Assembly: GCA_902141825.1 (NCBI GenBank)
Contig: CABFPG010000002.1
Coordinates: 124,001-188,000, forward strand
Direction: 5' to 3'
From: Thalassocella blandensis
GTDB taxonomy: Bacteria > Pseudomonadota > Gammaproteobacteria > Pseudomonadales > Cellvibrionaceae
DNA length: 64,000 nucleotides
Made by a program: the position numbers and the translations under genes. The stretch's first letter is position 1. Every line of letters starts with the position of its first letter. Positions 38,916-47,887 of the stretch are shown here, one piece after another. The notes beneath the pieces were generated by a model. That model was not told the origin of the DNA. It did no database searches and saw nothing but the letters and a program-made list of their open reading frames with translations.

Positions 38916-39383
38916 TCAGCCATATTGGTCTTTAGACACTCTTTTTTGATTGAAAAGCGCTGAATATTTATTGATAAGTTGATTAACTAGCTCTCGTATT
39001 TTGGGTTCTGCATCTATAAACTTATTCATATTTGCACCGCCAGATCGGGAATCATATAAAGCTTGCCCGCTAAGTTCGCCATTTCGGAATATTTTGATTT
39101 CGGCATACGATAAATATATTGTAAGATCCCATGACCACCTTGCATTATATGTAGCCGTCCATTCGCAAGTATCGGTTGCGGAAAACTCGGTGATAATCTT
39201 GTGCTTTATCCCCTTTTCCGTTAAGGTCGCCCTTAGCTCTCTTAGAAAACCTTCTTTGACTGCAGAATTTTCAACTATGCATAACTCTGCAGTGGATGAC
39301 ATATCTACTGGGTCAACAACCTGTTTTATCGTGCAGCCGGAAAATATGATTGTGCTTAAAATTATTAATAGTTTGGTTGGCAT
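38916..39383 (-). CDS. Sbal_3080-like lipoprotein
   Basis: A 155-residue lipoprotein with signal MPTKLLIILSTIIFSGC (lipobox FSGC, Cys at 17). The body contains ELCIVENSAVKEGFLRELR, a segment CEWTATYNARWSWDLTIYLS and a C-terminal SGGANMNKFIDAEPKIREL. This matches my memory of the Sbal_3080 lipoprotein family of unknown function, small proteins probably anchored to the outer membrane. AAGGAAAAAAT precedes the ATG. It lies between an ankyrin gene and a secreted unknown protein; no clear operon partner. Confidence 0.7.
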   Translation of the reverse strand: MPTKLLIILSTIIFSGCTIKQVVDPVDMSSTAELCIVENSAVKEGFLRELRATLTEKGIKHKIITEFSATDTCEWTATYNARWSWDLTIYLSYAEIKIFRNGELSGQALYDSRSGGANMNKFIDAEPKIRELVNQLINKYSALFNQKRVSKDQYG

Positions 39384-39412
39384 ATTTTTTCCTTAATTAT
39401 AATATTTGCAAT

Positions 39413-39476
39413 AAAAGGGTACCGATTTATTTTTCGCGCTAATTATTGCAAGAAAATAGATTTGTCCCGCGTTTTT
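39413..39476. repeat. Degenerate hairpin repeat, GGGGACA/TGTCCCC family
   Basis: AAAAGGGTACCGATTTATTT on the left arm pairs imperfectly with the region AAGAAAATAGATTTGTCCCG on the right. The GGGG core is eroded on both sides. Confidence 0.5.
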
Positions 39477-39625
39477 ATAAACAATTAAACTGCTTGTATT
39501 TGATTGTATGGAATAAAGTAATTGCTGATCAAAATATAAAAACTGGTTTTACTGACTTTTTTGAAGTTCTTTATTACAAAGTATAAGGCCTATGCCTGGA
39601 GTTCTATTACTTCAGCCAGAAGATT

Positions 39626-41221
39626 TTAATACAAACCAAAAATTGGTAAATCATAGGCTATTGAAACAAACGGCCCTTCGGTTTCAAAATTTTCAGCCAA
39701 TATCATATCCCACTGATACCCCGCCAATAGAGATATAGGTTTGCCTTTGACCGTGTAAGATAAAAATGCCGAAGGCGCAACAATATCGGAAAATTTGGCT
39801 GAATATTCCTGGTCGGTCAATTCGTTTGTTACGTAGTTTCCGATATCAAATGGTGCGTACATTATGGTTACTGGACTAGATTGGAAACTAAACAGTTTGA
39901 ACTCAATTCCAACCGGTCCAAAAGCGCGCGGGTGCCATACTCTATCCATTCCCATTTCTTTCTCATATTTGGTGTATGAAAAGCCATAATACGAGCCAAT
40001 GAAAATCGTGTTTTGACAAGGCAAAACTCCATAAACATGACAACTTGTTCTCCAGGAGCTGGTTTTTACTTTTTTCTCAACTCCATCGTAAGTTGTATAG
40101 TCGATGGTAGAAACAATGAAGGAGTTTTCTGAACGTTTCCGATTCATTACATCAATATCGTCTACGTATAAATCTAAAACCGCTACAACATTATCTGGTT
40201 CAGCGCTTTTTCCCGCATCAACAAGAGAGGCAAGAAAAATTGTGGTTGATTTGAGTTTTAGAAACCCTGAAATGTCTTTACTTTTAGGTGGAGTAAATTG
40301 CTCAACTATCGAAAACAGCGAAGTTGCTTTGACAACAAAAGGGACTTTATCATCACTAAACTCCTTGCTTATCCGATTATATTCTCTTAGTGCTGCAGTT
40401 AATTTATTAATATACGAGGACGAAAAGTAAGATGTTATTTCTTTAGGCACTACTCCGATAGATGGGAATGTGATATCCGATACAGACTTTGCACCTGATT
40501 TATAACTTGTTGTATCAAAATCTAGGCTGTTATATTTTGCCACCATATTAAGTACAGAAAAGGCTATGGCAGCAACATATTTTTCTTTACTTAATTTATC
40601 ACTTAAATCCTGTTTATTTGCAGGCAATTTTGGGCATACATTTTGATAAAAATTCGATACCGTGTAGGTGCCAGATTTCTCTTCAATTTCAACAATTTCG
40701 ATACCACCGAGGTTTTTTTGGGTAACCACATAATGAGGTGATTCTGGACGAGATGAAATGTTATATAAATTCAATAATAAGCCTGCAACTTTAATATATA
40801 TATCGCGTTGCTCACTTTCTGTTAGATTGAACGATATCGTATTGTCTGGATTAACCGTAAAAGTATTTTCATCTATATCTTTAACCCACAAATTGACATT
40901 ACTTGGTATACATACAGCTAAAATATCATTCAATTTATCGATGTCTTGTTCAATATTATATTGCATTAGTGGCACTAATCTTCGCGCTGAAGTATATGCA
41001 CTATAAAGTTTTATCCCATTTGAAGTAAGTGGGAAATATCTTTCTATGTGAGAGTCGTTTGCTATGTCACTAATAGCGGAATCCAATGCGGCTTTCTCAA
41101 CTCTGCTAGCCTGCCACTTAACAAAACCTTTTAGCAATGTTTCGCTAGTAGATAAATTGGCAGCTGTCACTTTTCCACTAGTAAAGAACACAATCAATGA
41201 TACAACTATTAATAACCTCAT
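39626..41221 (-). CDS. Secreted or surface protein of unknown function
   Basis: A 531-residue protein with a clear signal peptide (MRLLIVVSLIVFFTSGKVTA) and a TAGGAGTGATTT Shine-Dalgarno. The N-terminal 330 residues look mostly helical. The C-terminal third is rich in aromatic beta strands (IFIGSYYGFSYTKYEKEMG, RAFGPVGIEFKLFSF, PISLLAGYQWDMI) and ends in a Tyr, so an outer-membrane or surface beta domain is plausible. Two Cys in TSCHVYGVLPCQ could form a disulphide. No family is recognised. It lies 270 bp downstream of the helicase gene with a hairpin between, so it may be a separate unit. Confidence 0.6.
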   Translation of the reverse strand: MRLLIVVSLIVFFTSGKVTAANLSTSETLLKGFVKWQASRVEKAALDSAISDIANDSHIERYFPLTSNGIKLYSAYTSARRLVPLMQYNIEQDIDKLNDILAVCIPSNVNLWVKDIDENTFTVNPDNTISFNLTESEQRDIYIKVAGLLLNLYNISSRPESPHYVVTQKNLGGIEIVEIEEKSGTYTVSNFYQNVCPKLPANKQDLSDKLSKEKYVAAIAFSVLNMVAKYNSLDFDTTSYKSGAKSVSDITFPSIGVVPKEITSYFSSSYINKLTAALREYNRISKEFSDDKVPFVVKATSLFSIVEQFTPPKSKDISGFLKLKSTTIFLASLVDAGKSAEPDNVVAVLDLYVDDIDVMNRKRSENSFIVSTIDYTTYDGVEKKVKTSSWRTSCHVYGVLPCQNTIFIGSYYGFSYTKYEKEMGMDRVWHPRAFGPVGIEFKLFSFQSSPVTIMYAPFDIGNYVTNELTDQEYSAKFSDIVAPSAFLSYTVKGKPISLLAGYQWDMILAENFETEGPFVSIAYDLPIFGLY

Positions 41222-41340
41222 AAATCACTCCTATTTAATTTTCTTTTTACAATATTTATAAATACTTTCTTTAACAAAATTTATGTGATTTTAAAAAACG
41301 TGAAAAAGCCTTGTATTTGGAAATATTATTTAAGAGTACA

Positions 41341-41364
41341 GTCCGCTTTCAGCCAGAAGCGGAC
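41341..41364. repeat. Inverted repeat downstream of the helicase gene
   Basis: GTCCGCTT-N8-AAGCGGAC forms a perfect 8-bp stem. It lies 128 bp after the helicase stop. It resembles the common intergenic palindromes of gammaproteobacteria and may act as a weak terminator. Confidence 0.5.
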
Positions 41365-41491
41365 ATTTAATCCTTACTTTGATCGCTGTGTTCTGCCAGA
41401 TAGTCAGTGTCCAAATATCTAAACATTTAATATATTTGCTCCTCGATTTTATAACTATAAGAACTTATTTAGAAGATGTTCGTGCTATTGA

Positions 41492-43603
41492 TTATGGCAA
41501 ACTGTGTTTTCTTATTAAAGTCTCAATATCTTTATTAAAGTTATGATTACTCTTCCATATATCAATTATTTTTAAGGATAGTTCATGCGCCCGAACAAAA
41601 CCGTTTGCTCGCATTAATTGAAACAAATTACTGAGAACCACATATGAACATTCGCTTTGATTGAAGCTATTGAGCTTACCAATAATCGCTTCAACTACTT
41701 TTTTTACTTTATATGTATCTGGACTATGTCGATTGAGGTCAGCCAAAGACAATATTTCACATTCATCAAACCATCCTTGAGTTTTCGCATGATTTTCAAC
41801 TAGATTTGGATTTTGAGTATATGCAACAACAGCCAAACTCTTCGCCGCCCGACTACAAGTCACATAAAAAAGCCGTCTTGTTCTTTCTGGCGTAGAATCA
41901 TTTCCTTCCCTCTCATTTTTTTTATCGGTATCGCTCAATTCTTTCGCGCCCAATAACTTCTCATAGCTAAAAAGAAACCCACCGGCCTCATCGTCGTCTA
42001 GTATGACCATCACTCGAGGAAACTCTAGCCCTTTTATTCCTTGGTGAGTACCAAACCGAGACTTATCAGAAATATATTCATCATAAGCCACAAGCTGACT
42101 GAAGGGAGAATGTAAGGCCATATCCCATGCATCTACATCAGAGTGACTTTCACCATCATCACTAGGCGCTTCAAAATATTCTTTAGTACGTTGCATGATT
42201 GGGAGAAGCACATCTGGCACCCTCAATATTTCGAGGTCATAAACTTTCTTTACTATGTCTAATAGTAGCGGGTTAGCACCCTCGGACCACATGGCGTGAA
42301 GTTTATCTACAGCCTTTTTGGCCTGTTGTATCTGAGCCACCTGCTCCTGGCTTTCACGTAATTTATTCCTATCTAATAGAGGAGAATTATTCTTTATCAA
42401 TTCAGCGATCTTAAAATTATCTTTTTCTAGAACCGCCTTTACTAATGGGAGCAATTTTTTAACAAAAAACGGCATACCTGACATCGTTCCATCCATTAAG
42501 CCTGTATGTTCTTTTTTTAAATCATAAAGAGGCTGAAAAAACTCTAGAAAACCACCCCTTTTTGCCGCCATCTTGTGCTCGAGCGTTAATATTTTAACCT
42601 TCTCAGGACTTTTCCAATCAACGTCATCAGTAAAATCTTCCATTCGGCAGGAAATTTTCTCCTCAATTTCTAGCTTATTAGTTGCCAAATTAGAGTCAAT
42701 AATAAAAAGTCGAACAACTCCCTCTTCATTTTTTTCGCCTGGGACTTGCGGCTGGTCCTTCCTAATTTTATTTATTAAAGTAATTACACGCTTAGCGCAT
42801 CTATAGTTAATTTCTTTTACGGGTTTAAGCCAATTACCTGGAAGATTTTCGCCTAAGTCCTTTTTGCCGTCAGTATAAATGCGTTGCATCGTATCGCCAA
42901 ATAGCCCAAGACAGAATTCGGATGCAAAAGCTGCCTGAACTTTGAAAAATGCCTCGATCAATTCCTTTTTTGTGTCCTGGCTTTCATCAACCAGCAATAT
43001 CGGATATTTTCGAATAAGTATTCTTTGCATCAAATCTTTAGAGCCTAAAAATTCTGCAGTTATCGCTATTACCTCTGCGTGATTAACGGATTCTCGGCTA
43101 CTGTTTGTACCATTTGGATTATATGTGAATTCCAGTATTTCACTTAATTTTTCTAACCTTTTTCGTTTCGTAAGTATCTTTTTCTCACGATCAATAAACC
43201 CTTTATTCCTTCCTTTAGCCCTTGACTGAGCCAATTCCAATTCATCCAAATCGTTCCTGAGATTATTATCAAGCCATTTCCTTAAATCGGTCTGAAATGG
43301 CCGTATTAACTCCCAGCAAAAACTATGAATGGTAGAAACCATAAAGGCGGAATCAAATTCCAAACGCCTCTTAATTTCATCGCATGCAGCGTTCGTGTAA
43401 GTAATAATTGCTCCTTTCTTACCGTTCAAACTCAGTTCTTGAATATTTTCATCACGGAATTTTTGAAGAACCCTAACTAAAGACCCTGTCTTACCTGATC
43501 CAGCACCGGCAAACAGGAAAAAGCTTTTAGGTTTTTCTAAGCTCAAGCAAGAGTATATTTCCTTATCAACATCAGAAAGTTTAATCTCCATCAGCTTCAC
43601 CAT
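41492..43603 (-). CDS. gajB: UvrD/Rep-like superfamily 1 helicase, Gabija GajB-like
   Basis: A 703-residue SF1 helicase. Motifs: Walker A FAGAGSGKTGS (near residue 32), Ia-like GAIITYTNAACDEIKRRL, motif II ILLVDESQDTKK, motif III LFGDTMQRIY, motif V GTHQGIKGLEFPRVMVI, motif VI RRLFYVTCSRAAKSLAVV. The 5' end overlaps the OLD nuclease gene by 23 bp; ATG at 43591 is an alternative start. In Gabija, GajB is activated by DNA ends and works with the OLD nuclease GajA against phage. This protein is longer than typical GajB (about 500), with an inserted region at 110-170 and 350-480, so the subtype is uncertain. Confidence 0.82.
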   Translation of the reverse strand: MVKLMEIKLSDVDKEIYSCLSLEKPKSFFLFAGAGSGKTGSLVRVLQKFRDENIQELSLNGKKGAIITYTNAACDEIKRRLEFDSAFMVSTIHSFCWELIRPFQTDLRKWLDNNLRNDLDELELAQSRAKGRNKGFIDREKKILTKRKRLEKLSEILEFTYNPNGTNSSRESVNHAEVIAITAEFLGSKDLMQRILIRKYPILLVDESQDTKKELIEAFFKVQAAFASEFCLGLFGDTMQRIYTDGKKDLGENLPGNWLKPVKEINYRCAKRVITLINKIRKDQPQVPGEKNEEGVVRLFIIDSNLATNKLEIEEKISCRMEDFTDDVDWKSPEKVKILTLEHKMAAKRGGFLEFFQPLYDLKKEHTGLMDGTMSGMPFFVKKLLPLVKAVLEKDNFKIAELIKNNSPLLDRNKLRESQEQVAQIQQAKKAVDKLHAMWSEGANPLLLDIVKKVYDLEILRVPDVLLPIMQRTKEYFEAPSDDGESHSDVDAWDMALHSPFSQLVAYDEYISDKSRFGTHQGIKGLEFPRVMVILDDDEAGGFLFSYEKLLGAKELSDTDKKNEREGNDSTPERTRRLFYVTCSRAAKSLAVVAYTQNPNLVENHAKTQGWFDECEILSLADLNRHSPDTYKVKKVVEAIIGKLNSFNQSECSYVVLSNLFQLMRANGFVRAHELSLKIIDIWKSNHNFNKDIETLIRKHSLP

Positions 43604-45950
43604 TAACTGCTGTCGCCGACTTATTATCTGAATGAACTTTGATATCTAGCTTCTTCTGCAACCATGCTAAACCTTCAGAAATATATTGGGGGGCCGATAA
43701 TTCCGAGGGCTCTTTGAGAAAGAGTAACTCCAAAGCCATTTCTGCTTTCTTAGCTGATTTATCAAGCGCGTCAAACATTGATATTGAAGCAGTCTGGAGA
43801 TCATCCGAGGAAAGGGATTCCTTCATCTTCTTCAAAAGACCTTTATTTACATTCAGCCCTCTAAATAATTCAATATTGGAAAAAGCAAGTGCATCCTCAA
43901 ATGTGTAGGGGATAACTTCAACCTCCGCATCAACTTTATTATAAGTGACCGAAATAGGATATTGATATGCGACGCGGATCAATCCACTTTTGGTTTCTTT
44001 TTCTTGTAATGTAACCCCCATCACTTCAATAAGATTAGTCTTGCAGGGACACCAGGTTTTTAACGTTTCATTGGCTGTCTGATACGAACCTATACGCTCT
44101 GGACGTTTCTTAACAGCTCTCCCTTTATCTGGTTTTTCTACCGAGTCTAGATCGGTTATGACTAAACAGAATATCTTCAACTCTTCAATGAGAGGTTTTA
44201 ACCTGTGAGCATGACTTCCCCCTATCTCTAGAATCGTGATATATCGGGAATTAAGCTCTGGGAAATCATTCTTGATAAAATATGGAACTAACATGCGCTC
44301 AGCAGGCCCTTCCACTAATATGACGGCATCGGCAAAGAAAAGGTCACAATGAGTAGTTTTCAAATATCGAGTTACAAAATTTGAGGTATCGGCACCACAG
44401 CCAAATGTCTCGGAAAGATTTACCAGAGAAGCACAAGGCACTTCATTTATATCAGTAACAATATTCCGTTGAAAATAACGTAAATCAGAAAAATCTACTT
44501 CGTGTGCAATATGGCTCGAATGGGTGCTGACAACCATTTGAGTTGTAAATTTATCTTTATCACCTAATTCTTTTCTCTTTCTCAATACTTTGTAAGCATT
44601 TTTGATAAACACTTGCTGAACTTGTGCATGCAAATGAGCTTCAGGCTCCTCAATCAATACAAGTTGCAAAGGCTCAATAACGGAGCCTTCCTTTTCGTGC
44701 CGTTTATCTGCTTTACCAAATCGAATCCATTCATCCCTGAAACGAATTAGTTTAAACACCATGGATATTAGATTTTGATAACCTAGTCCATTGTATTTTT
44801 CTGGCAGAGTAAGCGCCATTTGGTCTTTTACAGTGGTGCCAACACTAAACTGTACCGCAGATTCATGAATTATCCCTTCAATAGGATCAACGCGGCTGGT
44901 AATTGAGATCTTCGGGTCTACGAAGCCGGGGTATCCAAGATCCTCAAGTTCAGAAATGGCTGGATTAAAACTAAACTTTAATTTTTCATCAAATTTTTCT
45001 TTAGCCTCGCTGATTACAGATAAAACCTCTATGTCTTTCGCCTCTGGGAATTCTGTTGGATTCAAGTGTCTGTCATAGTAACTACGGAATTGAGAGGATA
45101 ATGATGCTATACCAGTGCTATGGACTTCAGATGAGTTTACGTCAGAAAACCCCCTTTGAGCATTAATAACATCCACTTTAAACAGACCATCAAAGGGCTT
45201 TTGTGATATTGGAAAGGATTTCTCATTAAGCGCTTGAGGGTGAGCCACACCACTTTCAGGATTTTCAAGTTTGGCTGGATCTAGCAGATATGCATTTACG
45301 GTAAAGTATTTATGGAGATTTTTGTCCAGAAACTCCCTCATGGATTGTGGCCATAACTTAGGAGGCTTCCGAGGCTTATCAATTTTTTTTAATTGATTTG
45401 CTTCTTGTTCTGCAGCTGCAGCTGCAGCTATCGTTTGCTCAGTGGCAATATATGCTTGCCTAAAATCCCTATAAAGACTTTCAATTTGTAAATCACTGTT
45501 TACGTTAGGTTCGAGAATTAGCCGAACACCAATCTTTCCGCCAGACCATGAAAGGGTTGGAATAAGGTGACTCACATAATGAATTTCGGTGTCATTAACC
45601 TCAAGCCACAGATCAATTGCTGGCAAATAGGCGCGCCATTGCTGAGCATAGAGGCTCGGTAAGCCAGCCTCTCCCAGTTGTTCCAACTGAGCTTCTTTCT
45701 TAAAGTCATTAATAACTGAATTAATCCACTCTTCCCCTATTTGATTAAGTCTTCTCCAATTTGAAAGCGTAAAATCCGTCGTCGAAATATCTTTATTCTT
45801 TTCCTTTTTAAAGAAAAGAATAAGTGCTTCGATGGCAGAAGTTTTTCCACTATTGTTTGCCCCAACCAACAATGTTTCTCTTTTGCCAAGCTCTAGTCTA
45901 CAAGATCTTAGCTTTCTGAAGTTCTGAATTTCAAAGTATGCGATTTTCAT
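43581..45950 (-). CDS. gajA: OLD-family ATPase-TOPRIM nuclease, Gabija GajA-like
   Basis: The start at 45950 (MKIAYFEIQNFRKLRS) has AAGGAAGAAAA before it; an in-frame ATG at 45980 does not. About 789 residues. The ABC-type ATPase has Walker A GANNSGKT (residues 30-37) and Walker B LVLIEEPEAHLHAQ. The TOPRIM nuclease shows AVILVEGPAERMLVPYF and FCLVITDLDSVEKPDKG. Class 2 OLD nucleases are encoded beside a UvrD-like helicase, exactly as here, and form Gabija defence. It is larger than the usual 550-600 residues; an insert of about 200 residues, including an Ala-rich coiled stretch (IAAAAAAEQEANQL), lies in the ATPase region. Confidence 0.83.
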   Translation of the reverse strand: MKIAYFEIQNFRKLRSCRLELGKRETLLVGANNSGKTSAIEALILFFKKEKNKDISTTDFTLSNWRRLNQIGEEWINSVINDFKKEAQLEQLGEAGLPSLYAQQWRAYLPAIDLWLEVNDTEIHYVSHLIPTLSWSGGKIGVRLILEPNVNSDLQIESLYRDFRQAYIATEQTIAAAAAAEQEANQLKKIDKPRKPPKLWPQSMREFLDKNLHKYFTVNAYLLDPAKLENPESGVAHPQALNEKSFPISQKPFDGLFKVDVINAQRGFSDVNSSEVHSTGIASLSSQFRSYYDRHLNPTEFPEAKDIEVLSVISEAKEKFDEKLKFSFNPAISELEDLGYPGFVDPKISITSRVDPIEGIIHESAVQFSVGTTVKDQMALTLPEKYNGLGYQNLISMVFKLIRFRDEWIRFGKADKRHEKEGSVIEPLQLVLIEEPEAHLHAQVQQVFIKNAYKVLRKRKELGDKDKFTTQMVVSTHSSHIAHEVDFSDLRYFQRNIVTDINEVPCASLVNLSETFGCGADTSNFVTRYLKTTHCDLFFADAVILVEGPAERMLVPYFIKNDFPELNSRYITILEIGGSHAHRLKPLIEELKIFCLVITDLDSVEKPDKGRAVKKRPERIGSYQTANETLKTWCPCKTNLIEVMGVTLQEKETKSGLIRVAYQYPISVTYNKVDAEVEVIPYTFEDALAFSNIELFRGLNVNKGLLKKMKESLSSDDLQTASISMFDALDKSAKKAEMALELLFLKEPSELSAPQYISEGLAWLQKKLDIKVHSDNKSATAVNGEADGD

Positions 45951-46119
45951 TTTTCTTCCTTGATGAAGGTTGACAGGCATTTCAACAGGACAGTCAAAAT
46001 ATAAGACTTAAAATTCAATAAATAAAAACTTCCTCTTTGAGCTCCCGCTAAGGGCTCAATTAGCAATTCAACAATAAACCGATCAAAATATGGCTCTCTC
46101 ATTCATCGAGGGCTATATC

Positions 46120-46748
46120 ATGTTAAATAATTTACAACTTTCAAAAGATCGAATAACACCCTGGAATAAAGGCAAACTTGTTGGCCAGAAACCGCCGTTA
46201 AAGCTTCAAGAAATATGGGCAATTCGTGTAAGACTTCAAATATTTAACAATTTTCGTGATCTTGCACTATTCAATATAGCAATTGATAGCAAACTTAGAA
46301 GTTGCGATTTAGTTAAGCTGAAAGTGCGCGATATCTCTCATGGCGCCTACATCCTCAAAAGGGATATAGTAATGCAGCAATAGACGTCACAACCGGTTCA
46401 TTTGAGATTACTCAACAAACACGAGATTCTCTACAAAACTGGATACAAACCAAAGGGCTGTCGTCTGATGACTGCCTATTTCCCAGCCGAAATGGTGTAA
46501 ATAAACATATTACAACTTGTCAGTATTCACGAATTGTTAAATCATGGGTACAGCTCATAGGGCTTTCTCCGAATGATTATGGAACGCACTCATTACGCCG
46601 TACTAAAGTTACACTTATATATAAACGTACAAAAAACTTGAGAGCTATTCAACTTTTATTAGGACATACGAAACTCGAAAGTACCGTCAGATATCTTGGA
46701 ATCGAGGTTGACGATGCACTCGAAATATCTGAGCAAACTGAAATCTAA
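46120..46748 (+). pseudogene. Tyrosine recombinase/integrase, inactivated by stop codon and frameshift
   Basis: The first frame runs from ATG 46120 to a TAG at 46381-46383 and includes PPLKLQEIWAIRVRLQ and DSKLRSCDLVKLKVRD (catalytic Arg). The second frame, one base out, carries FEITQQTRDSLQNWIQTKGL, GTHSLRRTKVTLIYKRT (His-x-x-Arg) and LLGHTKLESTVRYLG (catalytic Tyr), ending TAA at 46748. The related proteins I recall read MQQKTQRPVQFEIT at this point, so the lesions are a Lys-to-stop change and a one-base loss near 46398. It lies divergently beside the OLD-nuclease gene and marks a mobile defence region. Confidence 0.85.
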
Positions 46749-46810
46749 ATCTATCTTCTTTGCGGCTTTCAGGCCGCTGTAGCTGGGAGCGAACCTCGGA
46801 TTAACGTACG

Positions 46811-47887
46811 CTACATAGGGCATTTTGGAGCGCCAACGGATAATTGATCCGCGTGATAGCGCTTGTTATAGGATTCTTTACTTTTTATTAAACCAAAAAA
46901 TAGAGAGCTACTAGCCATATAAAAAAACACTGTAGCCAATACTAAAGTCCAGCACGATGGCCATGATGCGGAGTCCGAAATTGGTCTTACCATTAGCACA
47001 GCCCAAAATGCCATTGTACTAAATAAGCCAAATATTAGTGGTCTCTTTAAACTAAGCTCCAAATTTAGCTCAATATTAGTCGAATACTCTCCTAATACAT
47101 CATAATCACCAGGCTCCGTTGTAGACTGTATTGGCTTAAACCTAAGAAGTGATGCCTGTTTAAATACCTGGAGCGTCTTTACTGAAATTGGCACGTCATG
47201 ATCATCAAACTGTATGGATGATTCGAAAGGATTAATGCAATTAAAAGTTATTTCGTCGCTACTGTCAGAAATTTCTATTTTTGTATTGGAAGTATCGGGG
47301 TTAGATATAGACAACTTTAGAATATACCTATTTCCATGTATTAGGTTGTAATAGCAGGATTTTCCATCATTTTGATAGTGTATTTTATTTTCCTGGTAGC
47401 CGTCATTAATTTCCTTCAAATGAAAGAAAGTGATTCTCGGAAAGTAATCCTTAATAGCTAAAACTCTTGAATGCCAATTTTTATCATTCGACTTTTCTGT
47501 GCAATTTAATCTCGTAAAAAATTTGGTCGGCGGAATTTTCTCTTGAGAGTTGTTTGAATCTACGTCAACGCTGCAGAATTCAGACAACTTCATGTATATA
47601 TGAAAAACGTCGGTGACATCGCTAATTTCCACTTTTGTGATGATTGCATATCTAATGGAAAAATTTTGACATGAGTTATTTTCTCCCTCTGAACTGTTTC
47701 CATGGGTAAAGAAAATAGCAACTTTCTGTTTTAATAGTTTTTCAATATCCACCAGCAGGTTATCATCTACGTACTTTGTTTTGTATCGAAAATGAACGAT
47801 ATGACCTTTTGGTAATGCCAATACCCTGTATATGTCGGCTTTGTATAATTCTCTTCTATCCGAGCTGAATGCACATATAAAATTCAT
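46811..47887 (-). CDS. Unknown protein with two C-terminal membrane helices
   Basis: A 358-residue protein. Residues 1-265 are hydrophilic, with beta-rich stretches such as MNFICAFSSDRRELYKADIY and FTRLNCTEKSNDKNWHSRVL. Two helices follow (PLIFGLFSTMAFWAVLMV and CWTLVLATVFFYMASSSLFF). The tail ends NKRYHADQLSVGAPKCPM, coded by DNA that folds as an imperfect hairpin. No family is recognised. It is translationally coupled to the XF1762 gene: their stop and start share a base (TAATG). A soluble domain tied to a membrane hairpin is common in defence effectors, but that is only an analogy. Confidence 0.6.
   Translation of the reverse strand: MNFICAFSSDRRELYKADIYRVLALPKGHIVHFRYKTKYVDDNLLVDIEKLLKQKVAIFFTHGNSSEGENNSCQNFSIRYAIITKVEISDVTDVFHIYMKLSEFCSVDVDSNNSQEKIPPTKFFTRLNCTEKSNDKNWHSRVLAIKDYFPRITFFHLKEINDGYQENKIHYQNDGKSCYYNLIHGNRYILKLSISNPDTSNTKIEISDSSDEITFNCINPFESSIQFDDHDVPISVKTLQVFKQASLLRFKPIQSTTEPGDYDVLGEYSTNIELNLELSLKRPLIFGLFSTMAFWAVLMVRPISDSASWPSCWTLVLATVFFYMASSSLFFGLIKSKESYNKRYHADQLSVGAPKCPM

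Noticed and set aside
41222-46090. Retron or reverse-transcriptase defence system
   Set aside because: OLD nucleases occur in some retrons, but no reverse transcriptase gene is present.
46090-46383. Complete 97-residue gene ending at 46383
   Set aside because: It is the front part of a broken integrase; the catalytic His-x-x-Arg and Tyr continue in the next frame.
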